Shown: positions 1 to 8,552, numbered from the stretch's first letter. The stretch: DNA of 52,525 bases from JAWLGJ01 sp041685145 (GCA_041685145.1 JAWLGJ010000022.1:1-52525), one strand, 5' to 3'. The notes: generated by a model from the letters alone, not told the origin. A program made the numbers and translations.

Positions 1-91
1 CGAAAATGGTGCTGACGATCCGCTCCACGTCGCGGTGGTAGAGATGCGGGTTGCGCTCCGCCAGGCGGGCGATCAACTCCGATTTGGTCAT
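1..91 (-). CDS. ihfB: Integration host factor subunit beta, N-terminal part (cut by window edge)
   Basis: The first 30 residues can be read; they begin MTKSELIARLAERNP and continue with HLYHRDVERIV, the typical start of the beta subunit of integration host factor. IHF is a heterodimeric DNA-bending protein of the nucleoid used in transcription, replication and recombination. The gene starts at the ATG at 91 and runs off the left edge, so its DNA-binding arm is not visible. It lies downstream of rpsA on the same strand, an arrangement conserved in proteobacteria. The 196-base gap to rpsA contains a small inverted repeat (GTAAG, 7 bases, CTTAC, 173-189) that could belong to an ihfB promoter, but no convincing -10 box was found. 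Confidence 0.9.
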   Translation of the reverse strand, partial: MTKSELIARLAERNPHLYHRDVERIVSTIF

Positions 92-234
92 CGACCGGTC
101 CTTCCCCTCCCTTGCGGCGCCGGCACGCGCCGCGCCGGGGAAAAGCCTGCCAAAGCCCGGCGTCAGCGTCAAGTAAGTCGTTCTCTTACAATCGTTTTTT
201 GCGCCAGAGGCGAATGTTTCCGCCCCAAAGGCGC

Positions 235-262
235 GGGCGGCGGGGCGTGTGCGCCGCCGCCC
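235..262 (-). terminator. GC-rich hairpin downstream of rpsA
   Basis: A perfect 9-bp inverted repeat (GGGCGGCGG at 235-243 and CCGCCGCCC at 254-262, 10-base loop) lies just after the rpsA stop on the minus strand. A second short hairpin of CCCGGG arms sits between it and the stop. No T-run follows, so this may be a transcript 3'-end stabiliser or a weak terminator rather than a classic intrinsic terminator. Confidence 0.3.
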
Positions 263-287
263 GGCCCCGGGAGCCGAAACCCGGGGG

Positions 288-2000
288 TTACTCGTCCCCC
301 TTGTCCTTTTCCTGCTGCTTTTCCTTGATGGCCGCGCCCAGGATGTCGCCGAGGGAGGCGCCGGAGTCGGTCGAGCCGAATTCCTTCATGGCGCGCTTTT
401 CCTCGTCGATCTCGCGGGCCTTGACCGACAGGGACAGCTTGCGGGTGATGCGGTCGACGGCGGTGACCTTGGCGTCGAGCTTCTCGCCGACGGCGAAACG
501 CTCCGGGCGCTGCTCGGAACGCTCGCGGGCCAGTTCGGCCTTGCGGATGAAGCCGGTGGCGCCGTTGATGGTCACCTCGATGCCGCCGTCGGTGACGGCC
601 GCGACGGTGGTGGTGACGATGTCGCCCTTCTTGATGCCGACGGTGGCGTGGGCGAAGGGATCGTCCTCAAGCTGCTTGATGCCCAGGCTGATGCGTTCCT
701 TGTCGACGTCGACGTCCAGGACCTTGGCCTTGACGGTCATGCCCTTCTTGTATTCCTGGATCGCCTCCTCGCCGGTGGTGCTCCAGGACAGGTCCGACAG
801 GTGGACCATGCCGTCGATGTCGCCGGGCAGGCCGACGAACAGGCCGAACTCGGTGATATTCTTCACCTCGCCCTCGACCTCGGCACCGGCGGGATGCTCG
901 TCCAGGAACTTCTCCCACGGGTTTTCCATCGTCTGCTTCAGCCCCAGCGAGATGCGGCGCTTCTGCGGGTCGACGTCCAGCACCATCACCTCGACCTCCT
1001 GGGAGGTGGAGACGATCTTGCCGGGGTGGATGTTCTTCTTGGTCCAGCTCATCTCCGAGACGTGGACCAGGCCCTCGACGCCGGGCTCCAGCTCGACGAA
1101 GGCGCCGTAGTCGGTGATGTTGGTGACGCGGCCGGTGAACTTGGCGCCGACGGGGTACTTGGCCTCGACGCCCTCCCACGGGTCGGCCTCAAGCTGCTTC
1201 ATGCCCAGGCTGATGCGCTGGGTTTCGGGATTGAAGCGGATGACCTGCACCTTGACGGTCTGGCCGATCTGCAGGGCCTCGGTGGGATGGTTGATGCGCT
1301 TCCAGGCGATGTCGGTGACGTGCAGCAGGCCGTCGACGCCGCCCAGGTCGACGAAGGCGCCGTAGTCGGTGATGTTCTTGACCACGCCTTCCAGCACCTG
1401 GCCTTCCTTGAGGTTCTTGATGAGGTCGGCGCGCTGCTCGGCGCGGGTTTCCTCCAGGACGGCGCGGCGCGAGACGACGATGTTGCCGCGCGCGCGGTCC
1501 ATTTTCAGAATCTGGAAGGGCTCCGGCCGGCCCATCAGCGGGGTGATGTCGCGCACCGGGCGAATGTCCACCTGGCTGCCGGGCAGGAAGGCGACGGCGC
1601 CGCCCAGGTCGACGGTGAAGCCGCCCTTGACGCGGCCGAAGATCTGGCCGGTGACGCGCTCGGCGCTCTGGAACGCCTTCTCCAGCAGGTTCCACGCCTC
1701 CTCGCGGCGCGCCTTGTCGCGCGAGAGGGTGACCTCGCCGTGGCGGTCCTCATAGCGCTCGACATACACCTCGACGGTGTCGCCGGGCTTCAGTTCGGCC
1801 TCAAGGCCGAATTCCTTCAGGGCGACGCGGCCCTCGGACTTCAGGCCGACATCGACGAGGGCGTGATCGCCGTCGACGGAGACGACGATCCCCTCGACGA
1901 CCGATCCCTCGAAATTGGCGGCGCCGCCGATGGATTCCTCCAACAGGGCGGCAAAGTCCTCGGTCTGGGGGGCTTGGGTTTCAGCGGTGGCATTCGCCAT
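288..2000 (-). CDS. rpsA: 30S ribosomal protein S1
   Basis: This 570-residue protein binds mRNA on the 30S subunit and helps start translation. Six S1-type OB-fold repeats can be seen in order, with cores such as VVEGIVVSVDG, VTGQIFGRVKGG, LEGVVKNITDYGAFVD, FTGRVTNITDYGAFVE, VEGEVKNITEFGLFVG and a divergent sixth. Repeats three to five carry the NIT(D/E)(Y/F)G RNA-binding signature. The length matches the six-domain proteobacterial form. The chosen start is the ATG at 2000 (MANATAETQ), preceded by an AAAGGA ribosome site; the frame is open 25 codons further upstream, but those codons lack a ribosome site. It sits between cmk and ihfB, the usual order. Confidence 0.97.
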   Translation of the reverse strand: MANATAETQAPQTEDFAALLEESIGGAANFEGSVVEGIVVSVDGDHALVDVGLKSEGRVALKEFGLEAELKPGDTVEVYVERYEDRHGEVTLSRDKARREEAWNLLEKAFQSAERVTGQIFGRVKGGFTVDLGGAVAFLPGSQVDIRPVRDITPLMGRPEPFQILKMDRARGNIVVSRRAVLEETRAEQRADLIKNLKEGQVLEGVVKNITDYGAFVDLGGVDGLLHVTDIAWKRINHPTEALQIGQTVKVQVIRFNPETQRISLGMKQLEADPWEGVEAKYPVGAKFTGRVTNITDYGAFVELEPGVEGLVHVSEMSWTKKNIHPGKIVSTSQEVEVMVLDVDPQKRRISLGLKQTMENPWEKFLDEHPAGAEVEGEVKNITEFGLFVGLPGDIDGMVHLSDLSWSTTGEEAIQEYKKGMTVKAKVLDVDVDKERISLGIKQLEDDPFAHATVGIKKGDIVTTTVAAVTDGGIEVTINGATGFIRKAELARERSEQRPERFAVGEKLDAKVTAVDRITRKLSLSVKAREIDEEKRAMKEFGSTDSGASLGDILGAAIKEKQQEKDKGDE

Positions 2001-2120
2001 GCAATCGATCCTTTCCTTTGCTGCTATTCCGGCCTGCCGGTTGTCTCCGGCGGTCTTTCCGGCTTCGTCAATCACGGGATGCGGCCGCGCCCGCCGGCCG
2101 ATACGTGGCCGTCGCGGCGC

Positions 2121-2750
2121 TTAACCGTCGCTCAGGCGTGCTGTGACGTGACCAAGGGCGGCGGCAAAGGCCGCGTCCGCGTCAAGGTCGGTGGTATCCA
2201 GCACAAACGCGTCGGGCGCGGGCCTCATCGGCGCCACGCTCCGCCGCTCATCGCGGGCATCCCGTTCCTTCATGTCCCGCAGGACTGCGTCTTGTATAGT
2301 CGCGACGCCCCGCTCCCGCAACTCCCTAAAGCGGCGCTCGGCGCGCTTTTCCAGGCTGGCGGTGACGAAAATCTTCACGTCGGCGCGCGGGCAGACGACG
2401 GTGCCGATGTCGCGCCCGTCCAGGACCGCCCCCGGCGGCCGCGCCGCGAACGCGCGCTGGAAGTCCAGCAGCGCCGCCCGCACCGCCGGCAGCGCCGCCA
2501 CCTTCGAGGCCGCCTGCGCCGCCTCGTCGCCGCGCAGGGCGGGGTCGTCCAGCAGCGCCGGGTCGAGGGCGCGGGCGGCGCGCCCGGCGGCGTCCGCGTC
2601 GGCGGGGTCGTCGCCGGCCCGGCGCACCGCCATGCCCACCGCCCGGTACAGCAGCCCGGTGTCGAGGTGCGGCAGGCCGAAATGCGCCGCCAGCCGCCGC
2701 GCCAGGGTGCCCTTGCCCGAGGCCGCCGGGCCATCGACGGCGATGATCAT
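2121..2750 (-). CDS. cmk: Cytidylate kinase
   Basis: This 209-residue enzyme phosphorylates CMP and dCMP to the diphosphates with ATP, feeding RNA and DNA synthesis. The P-loop GPAASGKGT is at residues 7-15. The NMP-binding region contains LDGRDIGTVV, with the conserved Asp and Arg, and the lid region contains SLEKRAERRF. Its ATG overlaps the aroA stop codon by four bases (ATGA at 2747-2750), so the two are probably translationally coupled. The order aroA-cmk-rpsA is widespread in proteobacteria. Length and motifs are normal for the family. Confidence 0.96.
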   Translation of the reverse strand: MIIAVDGPAASGKGTLARRLAAHFGLPHLDTGLLYRAVGMAVRRAGDDPADADAAGRAARALDPALLDDPALRGDEAAQAASKVAALPAVRAALLDFQRAFAARPPGAVLDGRDIGTVVCPRADVKIFVTASLEKRAERRFRELRERGVATIQDAVLRDMKERDARDERRSVAPMRPAPDAFVLDTTDLDADAAFAAALGHVTARLSDG

Positions 2751-4087
2751 GCCCGCCCCCCGTCGTCGGCCGCGATCGCCGCCCCCAGCCCGTTCATCAG
2801 CGCCGCGAAGCCCGGAAAGCTCGTGGCGATGGCGGTGTCGTCGTCGACGCTCACCGGCGCCGCCGCCGCCAGGCCCAGCACCAGGAACGACATGGCGATG
2901 CGGTGGTCGAGCCGCACGGCGATGCGGGCGCCGCCGGTGGGACGGCCGCGGCCTTCGACCACCAGCTCGTCGGCGCCTTCCTCGACCGCCACCCCGCAGG
3001 CCGCCAGCCCTCGCGCCATCGCCGCCAGGCGGTCGCTTTCCTTGACGCGCAGCTCGGCCAGGCCGGTCATGCGGGTGCGCCCGGCGGCGCAGGCCGCCGC
3101 CACCGCCAGGATGGGGTATTCGTCGATCATCGCCGGGGCGCGCTCGGGCGGCACCTCGACGCCGCGCAGCGCCGAGGCCCGCACCACCAGATCGGCGACG
3201 GGCTCGCCGCTTTCGTCGCGGCGGTTCTCGACGGCGATGTCGGCGCCCATCTCGCGCAGGGTCTCGAACAGCCCGAAGCGCAGCGGATTCACCGTCACCC
3301 CCGGCAGCCGCACCTCCGAGTCTGGCACGATCAGCGCCGCCACCGCCGGAAAGGCGGCCGAGGAGGGATCGGCGGGCACGGCCAGATCGCGGGCCGTCAG
3401 TTCCACCTGCCCGGTGACGGTGACGGCGCGGCCGCCGCCGGGGGTGTCGTCGACGCGCACCGGCACGCCGAAATGGCGCAGCATCCGCTCGGTGTGGTCG
3501 CGCGAGGGCTGCGGCTCGACGGCGGTGGTGGCGCCGGCGGCGGCCAGCCCGGCCAGCAGCACCGCCGACTTCACCTGCGCCGAGGCGACGGGAAGCTCAT
3601 AGGTGACGGGGGTCAGCGCCTCGGCGCCGGTGACCGCCAGCGGCAGGCGCCCGCCGGCGCGGGTCACGAAGCGCGCCCCCATGCCGGCCAGGGGCGCCGT
3701 GACCCGGCCCATCGGCCGCCGGCGCAGCGAATCGTCGCCGGTCAGGAAGGCGGTGAAGGGATGGCCGGCCAGCACCCCCAGCAGCAGCCGCGCCGCCGTG
3801 CCGGCGTTGCCGAGGTCCAGCACGTCGGCCGGCTCGCGCAGGCCGCCGACGCCGCGCCCGTGCACGCGCCAAGTGCCGGCGTCCAGGCGCGCCACCTCGG
3901 CGCCCAGCGCGCGCAGCGCCGCGGCGGTGCGCAGGACATCGTCGCCCTCCAGCAGGCCGGTCACCGTGGTCTCGCCCGCCGCCAGCGCGGCCAGCATCAA
4001 CGCCCGGTGCGATATGGACTTGTCCCCCGGCACCCGCGCCACGCCGCGCAGCGGCCCCGGGGCTGGCGCCGCCCGTGCCTCGGCCAT
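2747..4087 (-). CDS. aroA: 3-phosphoshikimate 1-carboxyvinyltransferase (EPSP synthase)
   Basis: This 446-residue cytoplasmic enzyme of the shikimate pathway joins phosphoenolpyruvate to shikimate-3-phosphate. The substrate-binding GDKS is at residues 21-24, LGNAGTAAR at 92-100 matches the first family signature, and RVKESDR plus DHRIAMS near the C-terminus match the second. The start chosen is the ATG at 4087, with GGAG five bases upstream. Another ATG at 4099 and a longer open frame exist but have poorer ribosome sites and non-conserved sequence. It heads the aroA-cmk-rpsA run and is divergent from the gene at 4275. Confidence 0.96.
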   Translation of the reverse strand: MAEARAAPAPGPLRGVARVPGDKSISHRALMLAALAAGETTVTGLLEGDDVLRTAAALRALGAEVARLDAGTWRVHGRGVGGLREPADVLDLGNAGTAARLLLGVLAGHPFTAFLTGDDSLRRRPMGRVTAPLAGMGARFVTRAGGRLPLAVTGAEALTPVTYELPVASAQVKSAVLLAGLAAAGATTAVEPQPSRDHTERMLRHFGVPVRVDDTPGGGRAVTVTGQVELTARDLAVPADPSSAAFPAVAALIVPDSEVRLPGVTVNPLRFGLFETLREMGADIAVENRRDESGEPVADLVVRASALRGVEVPPERAPAMIDEYPILAVAAACAAGRTRMTGLAELRVKESDRLAAMARGLAACGVAVEEGADELVVEGRGRPTGGARIAVRLDHRIAMSFLVLGLAAAAPVSVDDDTAIATSFPGFAALMNGLGAAIAADDGGRA

Positions 4088-4274
4088 CGCCTCTCCCATT
4101 CCGAACGCCGGCTGGTTAGCACAGCCGCGGGCGCGCCGCCAGCGTCTGTGCGTTATCGCGGGCGCGGGATCGATTTTTCGTTTTGACACGCGCTGGGCAG
4201 CGTGGCAAATGCGGCCGGGTAACCGGCGGCGCGCGACGCCCGTCGGGGCCGGTCAACTTCAGGAGGGAGCACGG

Positions 4275-4634
4275 GTGGCGAAGCCAGAATGGGGAACCAA
4301 ACGCACATGCACGAGCTGCGGCGCCCGTTTCTACGATCTGCGGCGCACCCCCATAGTATGCCCCAAATGCGACGCGGTGGTGGAGCCCGAGGCGACGGTC
4401 CGCGGCGGCAGCCGCCGCACCGCCAAGGCCGCGCCGGCGCCGGCGCCGGTGCCGGCCGAGGCGCCGAAGAAGCCGAAGGCGCCGGCCGAGAGCGAGGACG
4501 GGGAGGCGACGGAACTCGACGGCGTCGAGAGCGATGACGACAGCGGCCTGATCGAGGACGCCTCCGACCTCGGCGAGGACGAGGAGGACATGGCCGAGGT
4601 CATGGAGCATCTGGACGAAGACGTCGAGGAGTGA
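4275..4634 (+). CDS. TIGR02300 family zinc-ribbon protein with acidic tail
   Basis: This 119-residue protein belongs to a small alphaproteobacterial family of unknown function named for its FYDLN-like motif (here RFYDLRRTPIVCPKC). Cysteines C12, C15, C29 and C32 form a four-Cys zinc ribbon. The middle is rich in Ala, Pro and Lys, and the last 40 residues are almost entirely acidic (runs of D and E). The start is a GTG at 4275 with AGGAGG eight bases upstream; the MAKPEWGTKR N-terminus matches the family. It stands alone between divergent aroA and tRNA-Ala. A link to nucleic acids or RNA polymerase is only a guess from the zinc ribbon and acidic tail. Confidence 0.88.
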   Translation: MAKPEWGTKRTCTSCGARFYDLRRTPIVCPKCDAVVEPEATVRGGSRRTAKAAPAPAPVPAEAPKKPKAPAESEDGEATELDGVESDDDSGLIEDASDLGEDEEDMAEVMEHLDEDVEE

Positions 4635-4735
4635 ACCGGGGCGGGGCCGGGCGGCGCGTATTTTTGACTTGAATCGCCGCCCGCGAGCCCATATTTTCGC
4701 CGTCCGTCCGGCGCGGGATGCCGCCGGGGCACGAC

Positions 4736-4811
<76 letters not shown>

Positions 4812-4820
4812 ATCGGGAAA

Positions 4821-4851
4821 GGGCCCGGCCGGAGACGGCCGGGCCCTTTTT
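4821..4851 (+). terminator. Intrinsic terminator after tRNA-Ala
   Basis: A perfect 11-bp GC stem (4821-4831 with 4836-4846) closes a GAGA tetraloop and is followed at once by five T residues (4847-4851). It lies nine bases after the tRNA 3' end, and is a textbook Rho-independent terminator for the tRNA transcript. It also separates the tRNA from convergent htpX. Confidence 0.9.
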
Positions 4852-4862
4852 CCGTGCCGGGG

Positions 4863-5708
4863 TCAGCGCCCCGCCGCCATCGCCCGCAGGCGGCGGATGC
4901 GGTTCTCCATGGCGGGGTGGCTGGCGAACAGGTTGTCGACGCCCCGCCCCGACAGCGGGTTGACGATGAACAGATGCGCCGTCGCCGGGTTGCGCTCGGC
5001 GGCCATGTTCGGCACCCGCCGCGCCGCCGCTTCCAGCTTGCCCAGCGCCGAGGCCAGCCACAGCGGATGGCCGCAGATGCGCGCGCCCTCGGCGTCGGCG
5101 GCGTATTCGCGGGTGCGCGAAATCGCCATCTGCACCAGCACGGCGGCCAGCGGCGCCAGAATCGCCGTCAGCAGCACGCCGACGATGCCCAGCGGGTTGT
5201 TGCCGCGGTTGGTGCCGCCGAAGAAGAAGGCGAAATTCGCCAGCATGGCGACGGCGCCGCCGATGGTGGCGGCGACGGTCATGGTCAGGGTGTCGCGGCC
5301 CCGCACATGCGCCAGTTCGTGGGCCATCACCCCGGCCAGTTCCTCCTCGGACAGAGTCTTCAACAGACCGGTGGTGGCGGCGACGGCGGCGTTGGCGGGG
5401 TTGCGGCCGGTGGCGAAGGCGTTGGGCTGCGGGTTGTCGACGATGTAGACCCGCGGCATCGGCAGGTCCGCCTGGCGGGCCAGTTGCTCGACCAGGCCAT
5501 AAAGCACCGGGGCGCTGCGGGCATCGACCTCGCGGGCGCCGTACAGGCGCAGCACCATCTTGTCCGAATTCCAATAGGCGAAGGCGTTCATGCCCAGCGC
5601 CAGCACGAAGGCGATCACCATGCCGGTCTGGCCGCCGATCAGGTAGCCGACGGCCAGGAACAGCCCCATGAGGGCGCCGAGCAGAAGCGTGGTGCGTATG
5701 GTGCTCAT
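4863..5708 (-). CDS. htpX: Membrane zinc metalloprotease HtpX
   Basis: This 281-residue M48-family protease of the inner membrane degrades damaged membrane proteins during envelope or heat stress. Two N-terminal membrane segments cover roughly residues 6-45, and the zinc-binding HELAH is at 130-134. Two more hydrophobic segments follow around 145-195, and the downstream EYAAD supplies the third zinc ligand. The ATG at 5708 (MSTIRTT) is used here; the ATG at 5720 (MDRPMSTIRTT) is nearly as good, neither having a strong ribosome site. It faces the tRNA-Ala terminator and is divergent from the DUF1674 gene, a neighbour it often has in alphaproteobacteria. Confidence 0.94.
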   Translation of the reverse strand: MSTIRTTLLLGALMGLFLAVGYLIGGQTGMVIAFVLALGMNAFAYWNSDKMVLRLYGAREVDARSAPVLYGLVEQLARQADLPMPRVYIVDNPQPNAFATGRNPANAAVAATTGLLKTLSEEELAGVMAHELAHVRGRDTLTMTVAATIGGAVAMLANFAFFFGGTNRGNNPLGIVGVLLTAILAPLAAVLVQMAISRTREYAADAEGARICGHPLWLASALGKLEAAARRVPNMAAERNPATAHLFIVNPLSGRGVDNLFASHPAMENRIRRLRAMAAGR

Positions 5709-5782
5709 CGGTCGATCCATCTTGCCTGAAGGCAGGAAAAGCAATAAGGACCGGAACGGTGCCCCGCAAGAGGACAGCGATC

Positions 5783-5935
5783 ATGCCGGAACCGAAGCAC
5801 GAACGGCGGCCGGAGCCTCCCGCCCCGCCGCCGCGGCGCGAGGACGAGGCCCCCCGCGAAATCGGCGGCCGCGACGGGCCCGAGCCCACCCGCTATGACG
5901 ACTGGGAAAAGAACGGCCGCTGCATCGATTTCTGA
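5783..5935 (+). CDS. DUF1674 protein (SDHAF4-like succinate dehydrogenase assembly factor)
   Basis: This is a 50-residue reading frame beginning MPEPKHERRP. The C-terminal half, EIGGRDGPEPTRYDDWEKNG followed by RCIDF, is the conserved DUF1674 signature (PF07896), shared with eukaryotic SDHAF4, which assists flavinylated succinate dehydrogenase subunit assembly. The N-terminal half is proline- and charge-rich with no visible fold. AGAGGA lies about ten bases before the ATG. It is divergent from htpX. The SDH role is inferred from the eukaryotic homolog; there is no sdh gene in the window. Confidence 0.88.
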   Translation: MPEPKHERRPEPPAPPPRREDEAPREIGGRDGPEPTRYDDWEKNGRCIDF

Positions 5936-5969
5936 TCCCCGGAACGCGGGATCTTAAGAGGGACCGGCG

Positions 5970-6770
5970 CTAGGCTTCCACGGTCTCGACGACCTTGCCG
6001 CCGGGTTCGAAGCAATAGGCCAGCAGCGAGCCGCCGAAGCCGCAGCCGCCGTCGACAGTGGCGGTGTAGGCATCGACCCGCGCGCCGCCGTGGCGGCGGT
6101 CATAGCCGCGCACGACGCGGCGGAAATCGCCGTAAGGCTCGCTCATCGCCGAGAAGCCGCCGCCCCCCCACCAGAAGCTGTCGCTTTGCGCCGACAGCGG
6201 CCGGGAGGGATCGACGCCGGCGTGGACGAACAGCAGGGCGTTGTCCTCGGTCAGCGCCGCGTGCTTCAGGGCCGCCTGAATCTGCACATGGCCGTCGCGG
6301 GCGCGCATCGCCTGGCGCAGGCGGCCGGTCCAGCGCGTCAGCGCCACCGCGCCCTCGCGCGCCGCGCCCATGCCTTCCTCGGCGCTGCCGCCATAGGCCT
6401 CCAGGGTGGCGCCGACGCCCTGTTCCAGCATCCAGGCCAGCACCTCGCGGGGGTTGGGGGCGAACTGAAGCTGCAGCAGCTTGTGCCACATCTCCTCCTG
6501 GCCGCCGCGCAGGAAGACCACCGCCTCGGCCGGGATGCCCCCCGCCAACAGGCGACGGCGAAAGACCAGCAGCTCGTCGACGGCCTCGCGCACCCGCGCG
6601 CCGCGGCCGAGATGGTTGCCGAGATAGACCACCGCATCGCCCTCGCGCAGGCGGGGCCACAGCGCGGCGTGCAGGCGCATCAGGCGCTCGGCCTCGCCAT
6701 GCACGGCGCCCACCGCCCATACGCGACCGCCCGGAGTCAGGGTGGCGAACAGGGATGTGCTTTCCGACAT
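5970..6770 (-). CDS. Metallophosphoesterase-like protein with degenerate active site
   Basis: This 266-residue protein follows the layout of bacterial PPP-type serine/threonine phosphatases (calcineurin-like fold), but each metal-binding motif is altered. The expected GDxHG is GAVHG (21-25), GDxxDRG is GNHLGRG (51-57), GNHE is GGQEE (89-93), and the late GHT motif reads RGYDRR (221-226). FVHAGVDPSRPL (181-192) is kept almost intact. The fold is therefore probably retained while catalysis is probably lost, so it may act as a binding or regulatory pseudo-enzyme. It lies upstream of no obvious partner, 73 bases from carD on the same strand. The family assignment is mine from motif order; a different DUF name may exist. 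Confidence 0.7.
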   Translation of the reverse strand: MSESTSLFATLTPGGRVWAVGAVHGEAERLMRLHAALWPRLREGDAVVYLGNHLGRGARVREAVDELLVFRRRLLAGGIPAEAVVFLRGGQEEMWHKLLQLQFAPNPREVLAWMLEQGVGATLEAYGGSAEEGMGAAREGAVALTRWTGRLRQAMRARDGHVQIQAALKHAALTEDNALLFVHAGVDPSRPLSAQSDSFWWGGGGFSAMSEPYGDFRRVVRGYDRRHGGARVDAYTATVDGGCGFGGSLLAYCFEPGGKVVETVEA

Positions 6771-6843
6771 GCGCCCCCTCGCGGCGTCGCCTCACTCGTC
6801 GCGGCGTCGGGCGCCCAACGCGGGCCCGCCCGCGCCCCGCAGA

Positions 6844-7341
6844 CTACGCAGCGGCGAGCAGCTTTTCCAGCTTCAGGGTCGCCGCCTCGGTGTCGATCGA
6901 CTCCACCGCCGCCAACTCGGCGGCCAGGCGCTCCAGCGCCGCCTCGTAGATCTGGCGCTCGCTGTAGGACTGGTCGGGCTGGTTGGCGTTGCGGTGCAGG
7001 TCGCGGACCACCTCGGCGATGGAGACCGGGTCGCCGGAGTTGATCTTGGCCTCGTATTCCTGGGCGCGGCGGCTCCACATGGTCTTGCGCACGCGCGCCC
7101 GGCCGCGGAGCGTCGACAGCGCCGTCGCCATGACGTCGGCGTTCGACAGCTTGCGCAGCCCCGACTTGTGGGCCTTGGCCACCGGCACGCGCAGCGTCAT
7201 GCGGTCGCGATCGAAGGTGATCACGAACAGCTCCAGCCGGTGCCCGGCGATCTCCTGCTCCTCGACGGCGATTACCTTGCCCACCCCGTGGGTGGGATAC
7301 ACCACGAAGTCGCCGACGGCGAAAGCACACTCCTTCGACAT
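6844..7341 (-). CDS. CarD/CdnL-family transcriptional regulator
   Basis: This 165-residue protein binds RNA polymerase and stabilises open complexes at promoters such as those of rRNA. The N-terminal RNA-polymerase-interacting domain (about residues 6-70) shows FAVGDFVVYPTHGVGKV and LELFVITFDRDRMTLRVPV, the Tudor-like fold shared with Mfd. The helical C-terminal domain includes MWSRRAQEYEAKINSGDP, with the conserved Trp used to wedge the transcription bubble. Length agrees with the alphaproteobacterial form. It is followed upstream on the same strand by fdxA, an association common in this class. Confidence 0.94.
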   Translation of the reverse strand: MSKECAFAVGDFVVYPTHGVGKVIAVEEQEIAGHRLELFVITFDRDRMTLRVPVAKAHKSGLRKLSNADVMATALSTLRGRARVRKTMWSRRAQEYEAKINSGDPVSIAEVVRDLHRNANQPDQSYSERQIYEAALERLAAELAAVESIDTEAATLKLEKLLAAA

Positions 7342-7558
7342 TTTCTTTGTTCTTCCCTTCTCAGCAGTCCCATCCGCGCCCCCAGCGGCAGGAACGAACG
7401 GGCATCCGCCTTTCGCTCACCGGGGGAGGGAGCGAAAGCCGGCAACGGGGTCTCGGGGGCGCACTCGCCGAGCAAACGCCAGCAAATGAACGGCCGCCGG
7501 CAGGGCCAGCGGTGACCCCGATCTTATAGCACGGAAGCGGCCGAAAGGAAAGGCTATG

Positions 7559-7583
7559 GCCGGCGGCCGCCGGGGCCGCCGGC
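7559..7583 (-). terminator. GC hairpin after fdxA
   Basis: A perfect 10-bp inverted repeat (7559-7568 with 7574-7583, five-base loop) lies just past the fdxA stop on the minus strand. It has no clear T-run after it, so termination efficiency is uncertain. The rest of the 250-base fdxA-carD gap shows no gene and no clear promoter. Confidence 0.4.
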
Positions 7584-7591
7584 GGCGGCGG

Positions 7592-7927
7592 TCAGGTGCC
7601 CGCGCCCGGCTTGGGGCTGAAATGCTCGCCCTTGCCGGCGACGTCCTTCCACTCGTCGGCGTCCGGCGGCGGCTCGCCCTTGCGGGTGATGTTGGGCCAC
7701 TTCTCGGCGTATTCGCGGTTGGTTTCCAGCCAGGCGGCGGCGACGGATTCGCTGTCGGGGACGATGGCCTCGGCGGGGCATTCGGGCTCGCACACGCCGC
7801 AGTCGATGCACTCGTCGGGGCTGATGACCAGCATGTTCTCGCCCTCGTAGAAACAGTCCACGGGGCAGACTTCCACACAGTCCATGTACTTGCACTTGAT
7901 GCAGGCCTCGGTGACGACGTAGGTCAT
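7592..7927 (-). CDS. fdxA: Seven-iron ferredoxin FdxA
   Basis: This 111-residue electron carrier holds one [3Fe-4S] and one [4Fe-4S] cluster. The ligand pattern is C9, C17 and C50 for the first cluster and C21, C40, C43 and C46 for the second, within ACIKCKYMDCVEVCPVDC and ECIDCGVCEPECP. The C-terminal region with EYAEKWPNITRKGEPP is typical of the FdxA family rather than of short bacterial ferredoxins. The start is the ATG at 7927 (MTYVVTEACI), the conserved N-terminus; the frame is open 12 codons upstream but those are not conserved. It lies upstream of carD on the same strand. Confidence 0.95.
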   Translation of the reverse strand: MTYVVTEACIKCKYMDCVEVCPVDCFYEGENMLVISPDECIDCGVCEPECPAEAIVPDSESVAAAWLETNREYAEKWPNITRKGEPPPDADEWKDVAGKGEHFSPKPGAGT

Positions 7928-7973
7928 CGCGTTCTCCGCTGGTCCATACCGGAAATTCCACAAGTCGGGGCGA

Positions 7974-8438
7974 TTAGGGAAAGGAGGAATCCATCCCCAG
8001 GCGCGCCATCGCCCGTTTGCGCGCCACGCCGCTGTCGCGGTCGGGGACGTACAGCAGCCCGGCGACGCGGCGAATCAGGTTGGCTTCATAGTCGTGCAGG
8101 GTGCCGTCGGCATAGGCGACCTCCCACAGCATCTCCAGGATCTCGACGCGCTGCTCCGCCGCCAGGTGGTCCTTGAGCACCCGCGTGAACGGCATGATCT
8201 GCACCGATTCCGCCACCTCGGCGCGCGCCTCGGCCATCAGCTCGGCGGCATCGGCGTCGGAAAGCGCGAAGCGCCGCCCCAGCACGCCGCGGATATGCTC
8301 CTCCTCCTCGTCGTGCAGATGGCCGTCCATCTCCGCCGCCTCCACCAGCAGGGCGGCGGCGGCCAGATGCACCTGGTCCCGGTCGGCGGGAACCTCCGGC
8401 GGCTTGTCGAGAAGGGCGGCTTTCAGACGCGACAGCAT
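7974..8438 (-). CDS. TerB-like (tellurite resistance/COG4103) protein
   Basis: This 154-residue all-helical protein resembles the TerB/DUF533 superfamily. It shows LLVEAAEMDGHLHDEEEEHI early and EVAYADGTLHDYEANLIRRVAGLL late, the repeated helix pair with an acidic, possibly metal-binding D-G-x-L-x-D/E motif. The ATG at 8438 (MLSRLKAALL) is the best start. Function is unknown in this context; family members are tied to stress responses and membrane-associated complexes, but no other ter genes are present. It lies between fdxA and the S4 gene on the same strand. Confidence 0.78.
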   Translation of the reverse strand: MLSRLKAALLDKPPEVPADRDQVHLAAAALLVEAAEMDGHLHDEEEEHIRGVLGRRFALSDADAAELMAEARAEVAESVQIMPFTRVLKDHLAAEQRVEILEMLWEVAYADGTLHDYEANLIRRVAGLLYVPDRDSGVARKRAMARLGMDSSFP

Positions 8439-8552
8439 GGCTCGGTTGCCTATCACGGGCGGCCGATCCCCGGAAATGACTGATGTCAACCGCCTTCCCC
8501 GCAAGAGTTAGGCGCCGGGGCCGGGTTGCACAAGGGCGCCGCGCGGCCGCCG

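Noticed and set aside
249..3602. Very long open frame on the plus strand across rpsA, cmk and aroA
   Set aside because: It is antisense to three clearly conserved genes. In about 70% GC DNA, stop codons are rare in the complementary frame, and the translated product has no recognisable domain.
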